A stretch of 22,333 bases of DNA. Origin: an uncultured Acetatifactor sp. (lineage in GTDB: Bacteria; Bacillota; Clostridia; Lachnospirales; Lachnospiraceae). Location: positions 29,701 to 52,033 of the forward strand of contig CAJTZD010000026.1 of NCBI GenBank assembly GCA_910584235.1. Direction: 5' to 3'. The first letter of the stretch is position 1; every line of letters starts with the position of its first letter. The notes below the pieces were generated by a model. That model made no database searches and was not told the origin of the DNA. It worked only from the letters and a program-made list of their open reading frames with translations. This document shows positions 5,547-13,702 of the stretch, piece by piece. The translations under genes and the position numbers were made by a program.

Positions 5547-8042
5547 TCAGCCGCCCAGCAAAGATGTCACAGCGCTGGCGTTGTTCTGCATTTTGGCCAG
5601 GGCTGTTTCCATTGCCGCAAATTTAGCATACCACTTATCTTCATAATCTGCAAGCTTCTTTTCCAATTCTTTGATCTTCGCGGTATAGTTGTCGTAATCC
5701 GTCTGCATGCGCTTGTCTTCGTAGGCAGTCATGGCCGAGCTCACGCCCTCCACGCTCTTCATCATGTCAAACATTTTGTCGGACATCTTCTGAGAGAGCT
5801 GGGTGAAGAAAGATACCACAGTGTCAGGATCATTGGCGATCATGGACTTCAGCTTGTCAGGGTTGTTGGCGGTATTCTCGTCATCCGGGTCGCCGTCGAT
5901 ATGGTAGGCATTTCTCTCGTTGTCAGCGGCAACGAAATAGTTCAGGGTACCGATACCGAAGTTGGCAAGATACATTTTCTTGCCGTCTACCTCCACTCCC
6001 TCCATCATGATGCGCTTCATCTCGCTGGCAAAGGTGCTGAGAGTGCCGTCCTTGCGGAGAGCGGCGTCCTTGATCTTGTTCTCCCACTCCTCAATCTGGG
6101 AATCGGACATGGCCTCTTTCTCCTCGTCGGTGAGAGGCTCGTAACCCTTGGCCGCATCGGCATTGTAGAGCTTATCCATCTGGTTGATTACGGCATTGTA
6201 CTCCTTGAAGAAGTTCTTTACCATGTCGTAGATGCCGTTGGTGTCATCCTCGGTGGTGATGGTGACGGACTCGCCCTCAGCTGTGGTAGCACTGACTGTC
6301 AGGGTCAGGCCGTTGACTTCAAAGGTGTTTTTGCTGGAGGTATAGTCTACGCCGTTCAGTGTAATCTTGGCATCCGCAGCGTCATTCTTAAAGGCCCCGT
6401 AAGTCGCACTCGAAACATTTAACTTGTCATACATGGTCACCGCATTCGTAATTTTGTCTATGATGGGCTGTTTGGCTTTTTCTGACAATCCCTTAATACT
6501 ACCGTCGGTGGCATCAAACTCAAAATCTTCATCCAGAGACTTCAGAGAAGATTCAGTGCTGTTTAACTTGGTCACGGTGGTATTCCAATCCGCGTTTAGT
6601 CCTTCCAGCTCCGCTTTAAGTTGCGCTTTCTCTTCGTCTGTGGCGCTTCCGTCCTGCAGCTTCAGTTCATATGCTTTGTTAAAGGCCTGCTGCATAGCAT
6701 TTTCAAAGGCATCCTTTTCTTCTTTGCTCAAAGCATTATAATCAAAATCCGGATCGTTCACATCAAAACTAACATTCGCATCCTGCAACGCTTTATTCCA
6801 TTCGTTCTGGATAGCCGCATCGGCGGGGTCAGCCGCGGTGCCGAATACTTTCTCTTTTATCTTCTCAAGATATCCCGCCTGCTCCCCCTTTAATTTTGTT
6901 TGCTCCTCGACAAGCGTCTTTCTCAACGCCGTAATTTGCTTCAGATATGCTTTCTGGTCATCGTCAATCTTCTTGTTAACAGCAGCTTCCACATCAGCCA
7001 ATGTATTTGTCGTGCCATTCAGCTTAGTCTTATTCTCGTTCCAATTTGATTGTAACTCTTCTAACTGCTTTTGGGCATCACCTGAAAGTTTACTCTTAGC
7101 GGCTGTAACCGCTGCACTTAAGGCATCGTCAAATTTTTGTTTATCTTCCTTAGACAGTTTATTATATTCAAAGTCAGGATCTGCCAGATTAAAACTATTT
7201 CCACCGGCAGCATCCCACGCATTTTTAAATTCCGTATTTGTAAGATAACTACTGATTTCGTCAACCAACTCTTTCTGCCTCATCAAGTCCGGTTTCTGAT
7301 TCAGCAGTGCTTGAAGATTACCACCTCCAAATATATCTACATAATGGTCAAGCGCGCCGGCATCCTTATAATCCAGCCCCAGGGCATCCAGAGCACTCCA
7401 TCCGGCCGCATCGTTGGCGATAATGGAGAAATCATTCTTCGTGCCCGAGCCCTTGGAGGTAATATGGATCCTCCCGTTGGCCTCGTCAAAGTTAGCGTTT
7501 AGTCCGGCATCTTTCAGAGCGCCGATAAATCCGCCTATGGTAGAATCCCCGTCCACGCTGATATCCATCACGCCGTCAGCAGTCTTCACCCGGAAGCTGC
7601 CGGTGCCGGTCCCAAACCCCAGATCGCTGAGCTTTGTACTGCTGGTGATGGCTTTGTTGTTCTTATCCACTCCCTTGCCGTCGGAGTCAACCGCAACCCC
7701 AATCTGTCCCCCTGTCAGATATCCGGACTTTGCCAGCTGGTCCACTGTCAGGCTCTGCACGCTGTTCATAGCAGTCTCGCCCGTAATGACGGAAACAACA
7801 TTGCTATTGGACACTTTCGTGACTTTCTTCATATAAGAACTCTGGAAACGCATAGTGGTCAGAGACTTATTGTACAGGTTCACGATCTGCTTATTCAGGT
7901 CTTTCCATGCGTCCTGTTTATATTTCAATGACTTCTGCGCCTTGACGGCTTTTGTTACCTTGGTCTTCTTGGCCTCTACCAGCTGCTGGATAATTGATTC
8001 CGTATCCATGCCGGACATCAGGCCGCTTAATCTCATGGGCAT
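5547..8042 (-). CDS. fliD: Flagellar cap protein FliD (unusually long)
   Basis: The 831-aa protein forms the filament cap under which flagellin folds. The N-terminal signature MRLSGLMSGMDTESIIQQLV (residues 3-22) and the following coiled region are typical. The C-terminal part (about 530-831) has the second FliD domain, with NGVDYTSSKNTFEVNGLTLTV, a YDMVKNFFKEYNAVINQM helix and a C-terminal coiled coil ending ASAVTSLLGG. Common FliD proteins are about 450-550 aa. The surplus is residues about 225-530, inserted in the exposed middle region and built from a duplicated Lys/Glu-rich helical unit. The start is ATG at 8042; an in-frame ATG two codons later is an alternative. It follows flaG by a 204-nt gap in which I see no gene or terminator. 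Confidence 0.95.
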   Translation of the reverse strand: MPMRLSGLMSGMDTESIIQQLVEAKKTKVTKAVKAQKSLKYKQDAWKDLNKQIVNLYNKSLTTMRFQSSYMKKVTKVSNSNVVSVITGETAMNSVQSLTVDQLAKSGYLTGGQIGVAVDSDGKGVDKNNKAITSSTKLSDLGFGTGTGSFRVKTADGVMDISVDGDSTIGGFIGALKDAGLNANFDEANGRIHITSKGSGTKNDFSIIANDAAGWSALDALGLDYKDAGALDHYVDIFGGGNLQALLNQKPDLMRQKELVDEISSYLTNTEFKNAWDAAGGNSFNLADPDFEYNKLSKEDKQKFDDALSAAVTAAKSKLSGDAQKQLEELQSNWNENKTKLNGTTNTLADVEAAVNKKIDDDQKAYLKQITALRKTLVEEQTKLKGEQAGYLEKIKEKVFGTAADPADAAIQNEWNKALQDANVSFDVNDPDFDYNALSKEEKDAFENAMQQAFNKAYELKLQDGSATDEEKAQLKAELEGLNADWNTTVTKLNSTESSLKSLDEDFEFDATDGSIKGLSEKAKQPIIDKITNAVTMYDKLNVSSATYGAFKNDAADAKITLNGVDYTSSKNTFEVNGLTLTVSATTAEGESVTITTEDDTNGIYDMVKNFFKEYNAVINQMDKLYNADAAKGYEPLTDEEKEAMSDSQIEEWENKIKDAALRKDGTLSTFASEMKRIMMEGVEVDGKKMYLANFGIGTLNYFVAADNERNAYHIDGDPDDENTANNPDKLKSMIANDPDTVVSFFTQLSQKMSDKMFDMMKSVEGVSSAMTAYEDKRMQTDYDNYTAKIKELEKKLADYEDKWYAKFAAMETALAKMQNNASAVTSLLGG
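6534..7235 (-). repeat. Diverged internal duplication within FliD
   Basis: Residues about 270-345 and 413-503 of FliD align: SFNLADPDFEYNKLSKEDKQ against SFDVNDPDFDYNALSKEEKD. Both are followed by a helical stretch and then LQSNWNENKTKLNGT against LNADWNTTVTKLNST. A weaker third start (FEFDATDGSIKGLSEKAKQ) follows at about 507. Unit length is about 140 residues. The copies are well diverged, so the duplication is not recent. Confidence 0.8.
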
Positions 8043-8246
8043 ATTCCATCCATCCTTTCTATGTTCGATTTTTCATTCGGAACTGGCTGTCCCCTCTCCC
8101 GGTGCGCTCCTGTCCGGAGGTCTGTGCTGTAATGTCCGGAGTGCATAATCCATGGGAGCATAGTGGTATCCATGGGGGCATGACAGCGCCGATGATATCC
8201 GGAATCTCTCAGCTTGCTGCCCCTGCGGGATGACGTCCCCTCCGGG

Positions 8247-8681
8247 TCACATCTTCTCGTCGAACAGGATTCCTGCCATCTCCCAGACTCTTGCAATCAT
8301 GTCAAGGGTCTTCTCGGGAGGCAGTTCTTTGATGACCTCCTTGGTGCTCTTGTCCACGATCTTGATGGTAACACGGTTGGTATCCTCATGGAAGCCAAAC
8401 ACCGCCTCGGAATTGGACATCTTCTTGTTCAGGGTCTCCACGGCCTTGCGGATCTTCTCATGATAGGCCTGCTGGTCCTGCCCCTGCTCTCCGTTGTTGG
8501 ACTGTCCTTTCTCCCTGGCGTTCTCCACCACGTTTGTGGTTCTGTCCACGTACTCCACAGCCGCCATAGCCTTGGCGCTGCTGTTCTCCGGCTTCTCCGC
8601 TTCTGCGGGAGCCTGTGGCTTCTGCACTACACTTCCCTGTGCCTGGAATGTCATTACGCTTGAAATAGGTTCTATTGCCAC
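8247..8681 (-). CDS. flaG: FlaG family flagellar protein
   Basis: This 144-aa protein has a short disordered N-terminus (residues 20-75, rich in Ala, Glu, Gln) and a compact C-terminal FlaG domain with NKKMSNSEAVFGFHEDTNRV, IKIVDKSTKEVIKELPPEKT and LDMIARVWEMAGILFDEK. FlaG proteins are linked to filament length and sit next to fliD in many bacteria, as here. The start is taken as GTG at 8681 (giving MAIEPISS), because AAGGAGG ends 8 nt upstream; an earlier in-frame GTG at 8690 overlaps that ribosome site. It is first gene of a sigma-28 operon flaG-fliD-fliS-fliT, and its leader holds a CsrA-type hairpin. Confidence 0.93.
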   Translation of the reverse strand: MAIEPISSVMTFQAQGSVVQKPQAPAEAEKPENSSAKAMAAVEYVDRTTNVVENAREKGQSNNGEQGQDQQAYHEKIRKAVETLNKKMSNSEAVFGFHEDTNRVTIKIVDKSTKEVIKELPPEKTLDMIARVWEMAGILFDEKM

Positions 8682-8689
8682 TTCCCACA

Positions 8690-8737
8690 CCTCCTTGTAT
8701 GTTTACATGCGCACATCAAGAGCGTCCTGCTCTTGAT
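8690..8737 (-). promoter_or_regulatory. CsrA-type hairpin and ribosome site in the flaG leader
   Basis: Minus strand ATCAAGAGC (8737-8729), loop AGGAC, GCTCTTGAT (8723-8715): a perfect 9-bp stem with GGA in the loop. The ribosome site AAGGAGG (8696-8690) lies 18 nt further on. This is the third leader in the window with the same loop and GGA-site design. Confidence 0.7.
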
Positions 8738-8758
8738 ATTCCTTTGCGTCTATTTGTT

Positions 8759-8785
8759 TTATCGGAAGCTTTCCCTGAAAAATTA
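8759..8785 (-). promoter_or_regulatory. Sigma-28-like promoter of flaG-fliD-fliS-fliT
   Basis: Minus strand TAAT (8785-8782), 16 nt, CCGATAA (8765-8759). One mismatch in the -35 box relative to TAAA. The predicted start near 8752 leaves a leader of about 70 nt. Confidence 0.6.
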
Positions 8786-9014
8786 ACCAGAAACGCCGAA
8801 AAATTGGTTACATTACAGCTTCCGTTCATCCTTTCTGCGGTTTTCGGAGCTGTCGTAATCCGCCCGCAGCATGCCGCCAGGATAAAGTCAACCCCAAATA
8901 CAATGGGCGGCCCCTCTTTTGATAGCGGGACCGCCTCTCTTTTCACGATATTCTCTATCGGTTCCTTATTGCTAAGCTTCGGAACGGCTCTGCCTCCATG
9001 CACGCGAAGCTCTC
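8786..9014 (-). other. csrA-flaG intergenic region with one hairpin
   Basis: No convincing gene. A 9-bp imperfect stem GGCGGTCCC/GGGGCCGCC (8935-8906) has no T-run after it on the minus strand, so it is a poor terminator for the csrA operon as read here; on the plus strand it is followed by TCTCTTTT. It may be a processing or attenuation structure. Confidence 0.35.
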
Positions 9015-9233
9015 CTAGCCCAGCAGATTCCGCAGAGCCTCCACGCCGTCCGCGTTCACGGCCTCCTTGTTGGCTTCCTGAATCTGCATATATACTTCCT
9101 TGCGGTAGATAGGCACATCTTTCGGTGCGGTAATCCCCACTTTCACCTGGTCGCCCTTTACTTCCAGAATGGTGACTTCCACGTTGTTGCTGATGATGAT
9201 CGCCTCGTTCTTTTTCCTTGATAATGCCAGCAT
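9015..9233 (-). CDS. csrA: Translational regulator CsrA
   Basis: The 72-aa RNA-binding protein opens MLALSRKKNEAIIISNNVEV. It keeps the residues used for RNA contact in the family: L4 and R6 of the first strand, and R44 in VPIYRKEVY. It should act as a domain-swapped dimer that binds GGA in RNA hairpin loops and blocks ribosome access. Candidate targets are visible in this window: the leaders of both flagellins and of flaG. The start is the ATG at 9233, two bases past the fliW stop codon; an in-frame GTG three codons earlier would overlap fliW and adds residues foreign to the family. Last gene of the flgM operon. Confidence 0.97.
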   Translation of the reverse strand: MLALSRKKNEAIIISNNVEVTILEVKGDQVKVGITAPKDVPIYRKEVYMQIQEANKEAVNADGVEALRNLLG

Positions 9234-9234
9234 C

Positions 9235-9699
9235 CTACACACCCGCCTTTCCTTTTGCTGCCTGCAGGATGTCGTAGACAGGGAATTTTACGGGATAGCT
9301 GCTGTTCTCCACGATCAGCTGGCAGGCCTTGTGTTCATCGATATTGATGATGATAGGCCCCTGAAGATTCACGCTCATCTTGGTGAGATCCCCGGGAATG
9401 GACACTGTCACCAGCACCAGCAGATTATCCTCCGTGATATTGCCGGCGCTTGCCAGCAGCTCGTCGTCCACCTCCGGATCATAGTCCGGCTTTACCGCCA
9501 GCGGATCCATCACAGGCATGGCAAAGCCCGGCTCATCCAGGGACTGCAGAAAGCGGATGCCCGCGCCCGCGCCTCTGTCCTCGTCATGGAGGAGCGCAAA
9601 ACGCTTCATGTCCGGAAAGCCGATGATGCCGTCCTGGAAAGTCACGACCTTATCCTCCGAGATTTCTATTTCCCCGAAAATCTTTGTATTAATCTTCAT
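9235..9699 (-). CDS. fliW: Flagellar assembly factor FliW, CsrA antagonist
   Basis: The 154-aa protein is of typical FliW length. Recognisable parts are MKINTKIFGEIEI, the FQDGIIGFPDMKRFALLHD block, the MPVMDPLAVKPDY segment and the LVLVTVSIPGDLTKMSVNLQGPIIIN strand pair. In Bacillus, FliW binds CsrA allosterically and releases flagellin mRNA; free cytoplasmic flagellin competes for FliW, making a homeostatic switch. The gene directly precedes csrA and ends one base before the csrA start, so the two are produced together. AAGGAG lies about 9 nt upstream of the ATG. A 117-nt gap separates it from flgL. Confidence 0.96.
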   Translation of the reverse strand: MKINTKIFGEIEISEDKVVTFQDGIIGFPDMKRFALLHDEDRGAGAGIRFLQSLDEPGFAMPVMDPLAVKPDYDPEVDDELLASAGNITEDNLLVLVTVSIPGDLTKMSVNLQGPIIINIDEHKACQLIVENSSYPVKFPVYDILQAAKGKAGV

Positions 9700-9816
9700 G
9701 CAAATCTACTCCTTATTTCCACAATCAGACTTTTCCCTCCTGCTGCGGTCCACCCGCGCCGATCCGGTTAACCCGAAGAACCGCTTTGCAGGCCGCGAGG
9801 GCCACTCCCGATTCGC

Positions 9817-11466
9817 TTAGATGAAATCCAGCAGTGTGGTCTTCATCACCTTGCCGGCAGCCATCAGCGCCGCGTCATAGGTGAGTTCCGCACTGGTAAG
9901 CTGGATTGCCACCTCGGTTATGTCAATGTCTTCGTTCTCGCTCTTTAAGGTTTCGTAAGTAGTCTTCTGGTTCTGACTGCGGTTTTTGACCAGATCCAGC
10001 TTGCTGCCTCTGGAGCCGCAGGCGGTGACGCAGACATTGGCCTCGTTCAGGTATTTCTGGAAAGCGGTGATACCGCCCTCGAACATTTTCTGCTCTTTGG
10101 ATTTGGCGAAAGTCAGCGCTTTCTCCACCGCGTCCAGCTGATTCTGAAGGATGGGCAGTCCGGGGTCTCCCTCGTCCAGTTTCTCCATGATCTTCTTGAT
10201 ATCCGTCTGTGCCGCTTCCAGATCCAACACGTCCTGCAAGGCATTGATAACATCGTCCACCTCTCTGCCTATACCGTGGTTAAAGCATTCGTCCGCCCTG
10301 GAATTGATTCGCAGGGTCTGGTTGAATCCCACATCATATTCGATGACCTGGCGCTCGGCATTGGTAGTCAGGTAGGTGTCGTTGTAGCTGATCTTGAAAG
10401 GCTCAGGCGGATTTTTGCTATCGTCCATTACTACTTTCCCGGCATCATCTACCTTATCAGCCACGCAGGCGAAGTAGTGCTCGGGACGCAGATCCCCTTT
10501 CTGCCAGTGGTCTTTCTTATAGGTAATGCGGATTTCTCCCTCGTTTACATTGGAGGTCAGTTCGCTGTCCTTGGTAGCCATCAGCTCTTCGTAAGCGTTT
10601 TCTCCGAAGAGCAGTTCTCCGGTCTCGGGAACATATATAACGGCATCCGGATTCTTGGAAACTTCCGTATACGGATCGGCACTGACATTCCTGATATCGA
10701 TCTTGTACTTTGCGGAAGTGGTATCTCCGGCCACCGGCCCCGTCGCATCCGCAAACTTGGAAGTCGTAATATTTCCGGCCGCATCCACGCCGGTCACCAG
10801 CGTAATCTCCGGAGTCTCTCCGGCCTTACAGTCATTATATGCCAGCCTGATGCGGTGTACGTCCACGGAGGTAATGTCGTCCTCCGAGATATTCGCATGA
10901 GTCGCGTCATTATAGTTGACCGAATTCACTTCCAGCACTTTTCCCGTATTCACACTGGTAAAGCTGTCCAGCGCAGTTTTGTCCAGCTGCTCTGTGATCT
11001 CATATTCCCTGTTCTGCTCGGAAAGAAAACTCAAAGGCGTATCCGTCCGATGGCCGGTAAACACATACCGCCCCGCATAATCCGCGTCTCCGGTGGCATA
11101 GACCTCATCGGCCAGGAGCTTAAGCTGCTCCAGAACGGTTCCCCTGTCCGTGGTGGTAAAAGGCTTGTTGGTTCCCCTGGTGCACTGGGCTGCCATATTG
11201 GAGATGACGTCGGACAGCTTGGACAGCGCATCCTCCGTAATTTTCAGCCAGCTCTCCGCATCCGGAATATTCTTGCTGTAATACTGGGTAATCTCGGTCA
11301 CATTGCTGCGCAGCCGCAGGGAGCGGATGGCCACCACGGGATCGTCCGAAGGACGGTTGATCTTCTTCTGGGTGGCCATCTGGGTGCTCAGTTTATCCTT
11401 GTACATCTTGTTGGTATTGATATTCGACAGGTTGTTGCGCTGCATAATCTTATTCGTTATTCTCAT
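9817..11466 (-). CDS. flgL: Hook-filament junction protein FlgL (long variant)
   Basis: The 549-aa protein is the second hook-filament adaptor (HAP3). The N-terminal D0/D1 is clear: MRITNKIMQRNNLSNINTNK, a KINRPSDDPVVAIRSLRLRS block as in flagellins, and a YAGRYVFTGHRTDTPLSF turn at about 130-150. The C-terminal helices (about 435-549) contain DITEVAIQLTSAELTYDAAL and end TTLLDFI. Typical FlgL is about 300 aa, so residues about 150-430 form an enlarged outer domain. The start is the ATG at 11466, with AGAGGAG 6 nt upstream. A longer frame begins 12 codons earlier at 11502 but runs through a 10-bp tandem duplication (11482-11501) and lacks a ribosome site. Confidence 0.93.
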   Translation of the reverse strand: MRITNKIMQRNNLSNINTNKMYKDKLSTQMATQKKINRPSDDPVVAIRSLRLRSNVTEITQYYSKNIPDAESWLKITEDALSKLSDVISNMAAQCTRGTNKPFTTTDRGTVLEQLKLLADEVYATGDADYAGRYVFTGHRTDTPLSFLSEQNREYEITEQLDKTALDSFTSVNTGKVLEVNSVNYNDATHANISEDDITSVDVHRIRLAYNDCKAGETPEITLVTGVDAAGNITTSKFADATGPVAGDTTSAKYKIDIRNVSADPYTEVSKNPDAVIYVPETGELLFGENAYEELMATKDSELTSNVNEGEIRITYKKDHWQKGDLRPEHYFACVADKVDDAGKVVMDDSKNPPEPFKISYNDTYLTTNAERQVIEYDVGFNQTLRINSRADECFNHGIGREVDDVINALQDVLDLEAAQTDIKKIMEKLDEGDPGLPILQNQLDAVEKALTFAKSKEQKMFEGGITAFQKYLNEANVCVTACGSRGSKLDLVKNRSQNQKTTYETLKSENEDIDITEVAIQLTSAELTYDAALMAAGKVMKTTLLDFI

Positions 11467-11566
11467 AAAAATCTCCTCTATTCCATCTGCATCCATCTGC
11501 AATTCATAAAAAGGCGCTGTCCCGGTCTGAGATCAGTCTGTGCATACTTAGAAGTTCTTTACACCC

Positions 11567-13678
11567 TTAAACTCCGGTCTGTAATATCAGTCTGTCATAC
11601 ACCTCTGTGAGAGTCTGAATCATCTTGGATGCCAGGTTGTAGCCGTTCTGGTACTTTACCAGGTTCACCGCCTCCTCATCCTCGTCCACGCCGGAGATGG
11701 ATATTCTCTGGGTGTCGATGGTGGCGGCAATATCTATATAACTGCTGTAGAAAGTCTCGGCCCTGCTGGCGTTCAGCGCCACATCGGAAAGGATACACTG
11801 CAGGAATTCCGATGCGGAACAACCGCGGAAGCTCATGGTGCCCTTGTCGGTGGCAAGCTTCTTGATATCTTCCAGCAGATCGTTCTGCTCCACGCCGTCC
11901 GCTGCGTTCTTCTTGGTGGCCAAGAGGCCGGGGTCTTTCTCCATAGTCTCTGAGACATCGAAATATTTGGCTGTCATCAGATAATAATTCTCGTCGCTGA
12001 CATTTCCCTTGCCTACGGTCACTTTCAGCACGGCGGCTTCCTCTATCTCAGCCGTCGTCATACCCAGATTATATTTTGTATTGGCCTCGGTCAGCTTCTC
12101 AATTCTGCTCTTATATGCCGCCTCTGATTCCGTGTCATATCTGTAATCTTTCAGCGCTTCCAGGCAGATCTCTTTCGCCTTAGCCGGATCCGCAGCGGGA
12201 TCTACTCCCTGTGCTTTTAAGGCTGCTTCCACCCTGGCAATGTATTCTTCCTTAGTCTCGCTGCTATTGTTTCCCACAAAATACTGTCTGTTTTCCGTAG
12301 CCATATTGGCGGTAAAGAGCGCGATTCCCTTTTGATCTCCGGCATAGCCGCTGGTCAGAATATCGTTGAACTTCTGGGAGAATGTCCTGATCCATTCGTT
12401 CATCTGGGCCATATAGTAGGGTATGCCCTGATAGGAAATGCCCTTGCCCACGGATGCCGTATCCCCTGCTGCCACATTCACGGGATCCGGATTGAGATTC
12501 TTGTCATCCGAGAGCTTGAATTCGAAATTATATTCCGGCTTGCCGCCGTTATAGGTGACGCTGTAGGTCCAGGAGTCATAGTAATACTCCTTGTTTCCCA
12601 GCTTGATGACGCCGCCGCTGTCCGACAGATTGCACTTGTTCAGGTCGGTCAGATAGTGCTTATCTACTTTCACCGTGACCGTATTATTCGCAGGATCCGT
12701 GTCCTTGATCACACCCGAAAAGCTCTCGCCGTTGTTTCCGTCCCGCAGATCCACCAAACCTTTCAGCGCTCCGCCCATGGCGCCGCCGTAGAGGTTGAAT
12801 TTTGTATTGTTTCCGTCATCCCATACCACATCGTACAGGCCGTCCACATCCGTCTGGTTCACTTTCTGGTCATCGGTCCTGGACACGCACTTCAGGCCGT
12901 TGTATTCAAAATTATCCACCAGTACCTGGCCGCCGGCGATTTTTACGACAAACCTGCTGCCTCCGGTCTTTCTGTCCGGATTGTTGGTGTCCTGGAGCTT
13001 GGTTTCCTTTACCTCCACATCCACGATCTGGGAGAGCTGGTCCACCAGGAGGGTGCGTCTGTCACGGAGTTCATTGGCATTCACGCCCTTGAGCTCAATG
13101 GTATTGATCTGCTTGTTCAGGGCGGCGATTTCGCTGGCGATGGTATTGATTTCGTCAATCTTCACCTTGATCTCTTCATTCACATCTTTCTGCAGCTTCT
13201 CCAGATTGCCCGCCACATTGTTGAAGTACTCGGTGAGAGCCCCCGCGTAGCCCACAAACTGCTCTTTGAAAGACATGTTGTTGGGATTCTTCATGAGCTC
13301 CTGCAGGCCCGTGATCATCATTTGGTCAAAGACCGTCTTGAATCCCGCGTTCTGTCCGTTGTCGTCAAAGTAGTTTTCTATCTGCTGCATGTAATATATC
13401 TTCTGCTCATATTCGCCTACTTTTTCGTTATTATTCCAATATCTGAAATCATAAAATTCATCGCGGATGCGCTCTATGGCCAAAGTCTCCACGCCAGCGC
13501 CGGCGCAGCCGTAAGTCTGAAATACCCGCAGGGCATTGGCAGCCTGTGTGGTCACTGTCTGTCTGCTGAAGCCCTCGGTCTGTACGTTTGCGATATTGTT
13601 GGACGTGGTATTCAGCGAGGCATTGCTGGCCAGCAGTCCCGTATATGCTATATTCAATCCGAAAAATTGTGACGGCAT
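11567..13678 (-). CDS. Second FlgK-type hook-associated protein
   Basis: The 703-aa protein starts with the FlgK/hook-family signature: FFGLNIAYTGLLASNASLNT, then SNNIANVQTEGFSRQ. It ends VDEDEEAVNLVKYQNGYNLA followed by MIQTLTEVYDRLILQTGV, the standard HAP1 C-terminal helix. It is longer than the neighbouring FlgK by about 100 residues, the extra material lying in the middle (about 250-620). The ATG follows GAGGAGG by about 8 nt. It begins 24 nt after the first flgK stop and shares the flgM transcript. N- and C-terminal sequences are clearly different from the first copy, so this is an old paralogue, not a recent duplication. It could form part of the junction with FlgK or replace it under some conditions; this is not decidable here. 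Confidence 0.9.
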   Translation of the reverse strand: MPSQFFGLNIAYTGLLASNASLNTTSNNIANVQTEGFSRQTVTTQAANALRVFQTYGCAGAGVETLAIERIRDEFYDFRYWNNNEKVGEYEQKIYYMQQIENYFDDNGQNAGFKTVFDQMMITGLQELMKNPNNMSFKEQFVGYAGALTEYFNNVAGNLEKLQKDVNEEIKVKIDEINTIASEIAALNKQINTIELKGVNANELRDRRTLLVDQLSQIVDVEVKETKLQDTNNPDRKTGGSRFVVKIAGGQVLVDNFEYNGLKCVSRTDDQKVNQTDVDGLYDVVWDDGNNTKFNLYGGAMGGALKGLVDLRDGNNGESFSGVIKDTDPANNTVTVKVDKHYLTDLNKCNLSDSGGVIKLGNKEYYYDSWTYSVTYNGGKPEYNFEFKLSDDKNLNPDPVNVAAGDTASVGKGISYQGIPYYMAQMNEWIRTFSQKFNDILTSGYAGDQKGIALFTANMATENRQYFVGNNSSETKEEYIARVEAALKAQGVDPAADPAKAKEICLEALKDYRYDTESEAAYKSRIEKLTEANTKYNLGMTTAEIEEAAVLKVTVGKGNVSDENYYLMTAKYFDVSETMEKDPGLLATKKNAADGVEQNDLLEDIKKLATDKGTMSFRGCSASEFLQCILSDVALNASRAETFYSSYIDIAATIDTQRISISGVDEDEEAVNLVKYQNGYNLASKMIQTLTEVYDRLILQTGV

Positions 13679-13702
13679 TTATCTTTACCTCCTCGCTTCA
13701 CA

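Noticed and set aside
8906..8935. Hairpin after csrA as the operon terminator.
   Set aside because: The stem is imperfect and no T-run follows on the minus strand.
8716..9003. A 95-codon minus-strand frame after csrA (GTG start).
   Set aside because: It contains the sigma-28-like promoter and CsrA-type hairpin of flaG, has no family resemblance, and reads like non-coding sequence.
10276..13672. Very long plus-strand frames (444 and 446 codons) opposite flgL and flgK2.
   Set aside because: They lie opposite well-identified flagellar genes and have low-complexity Ile/His/Val-rich content typical of antisense frames. No ribosome sites.
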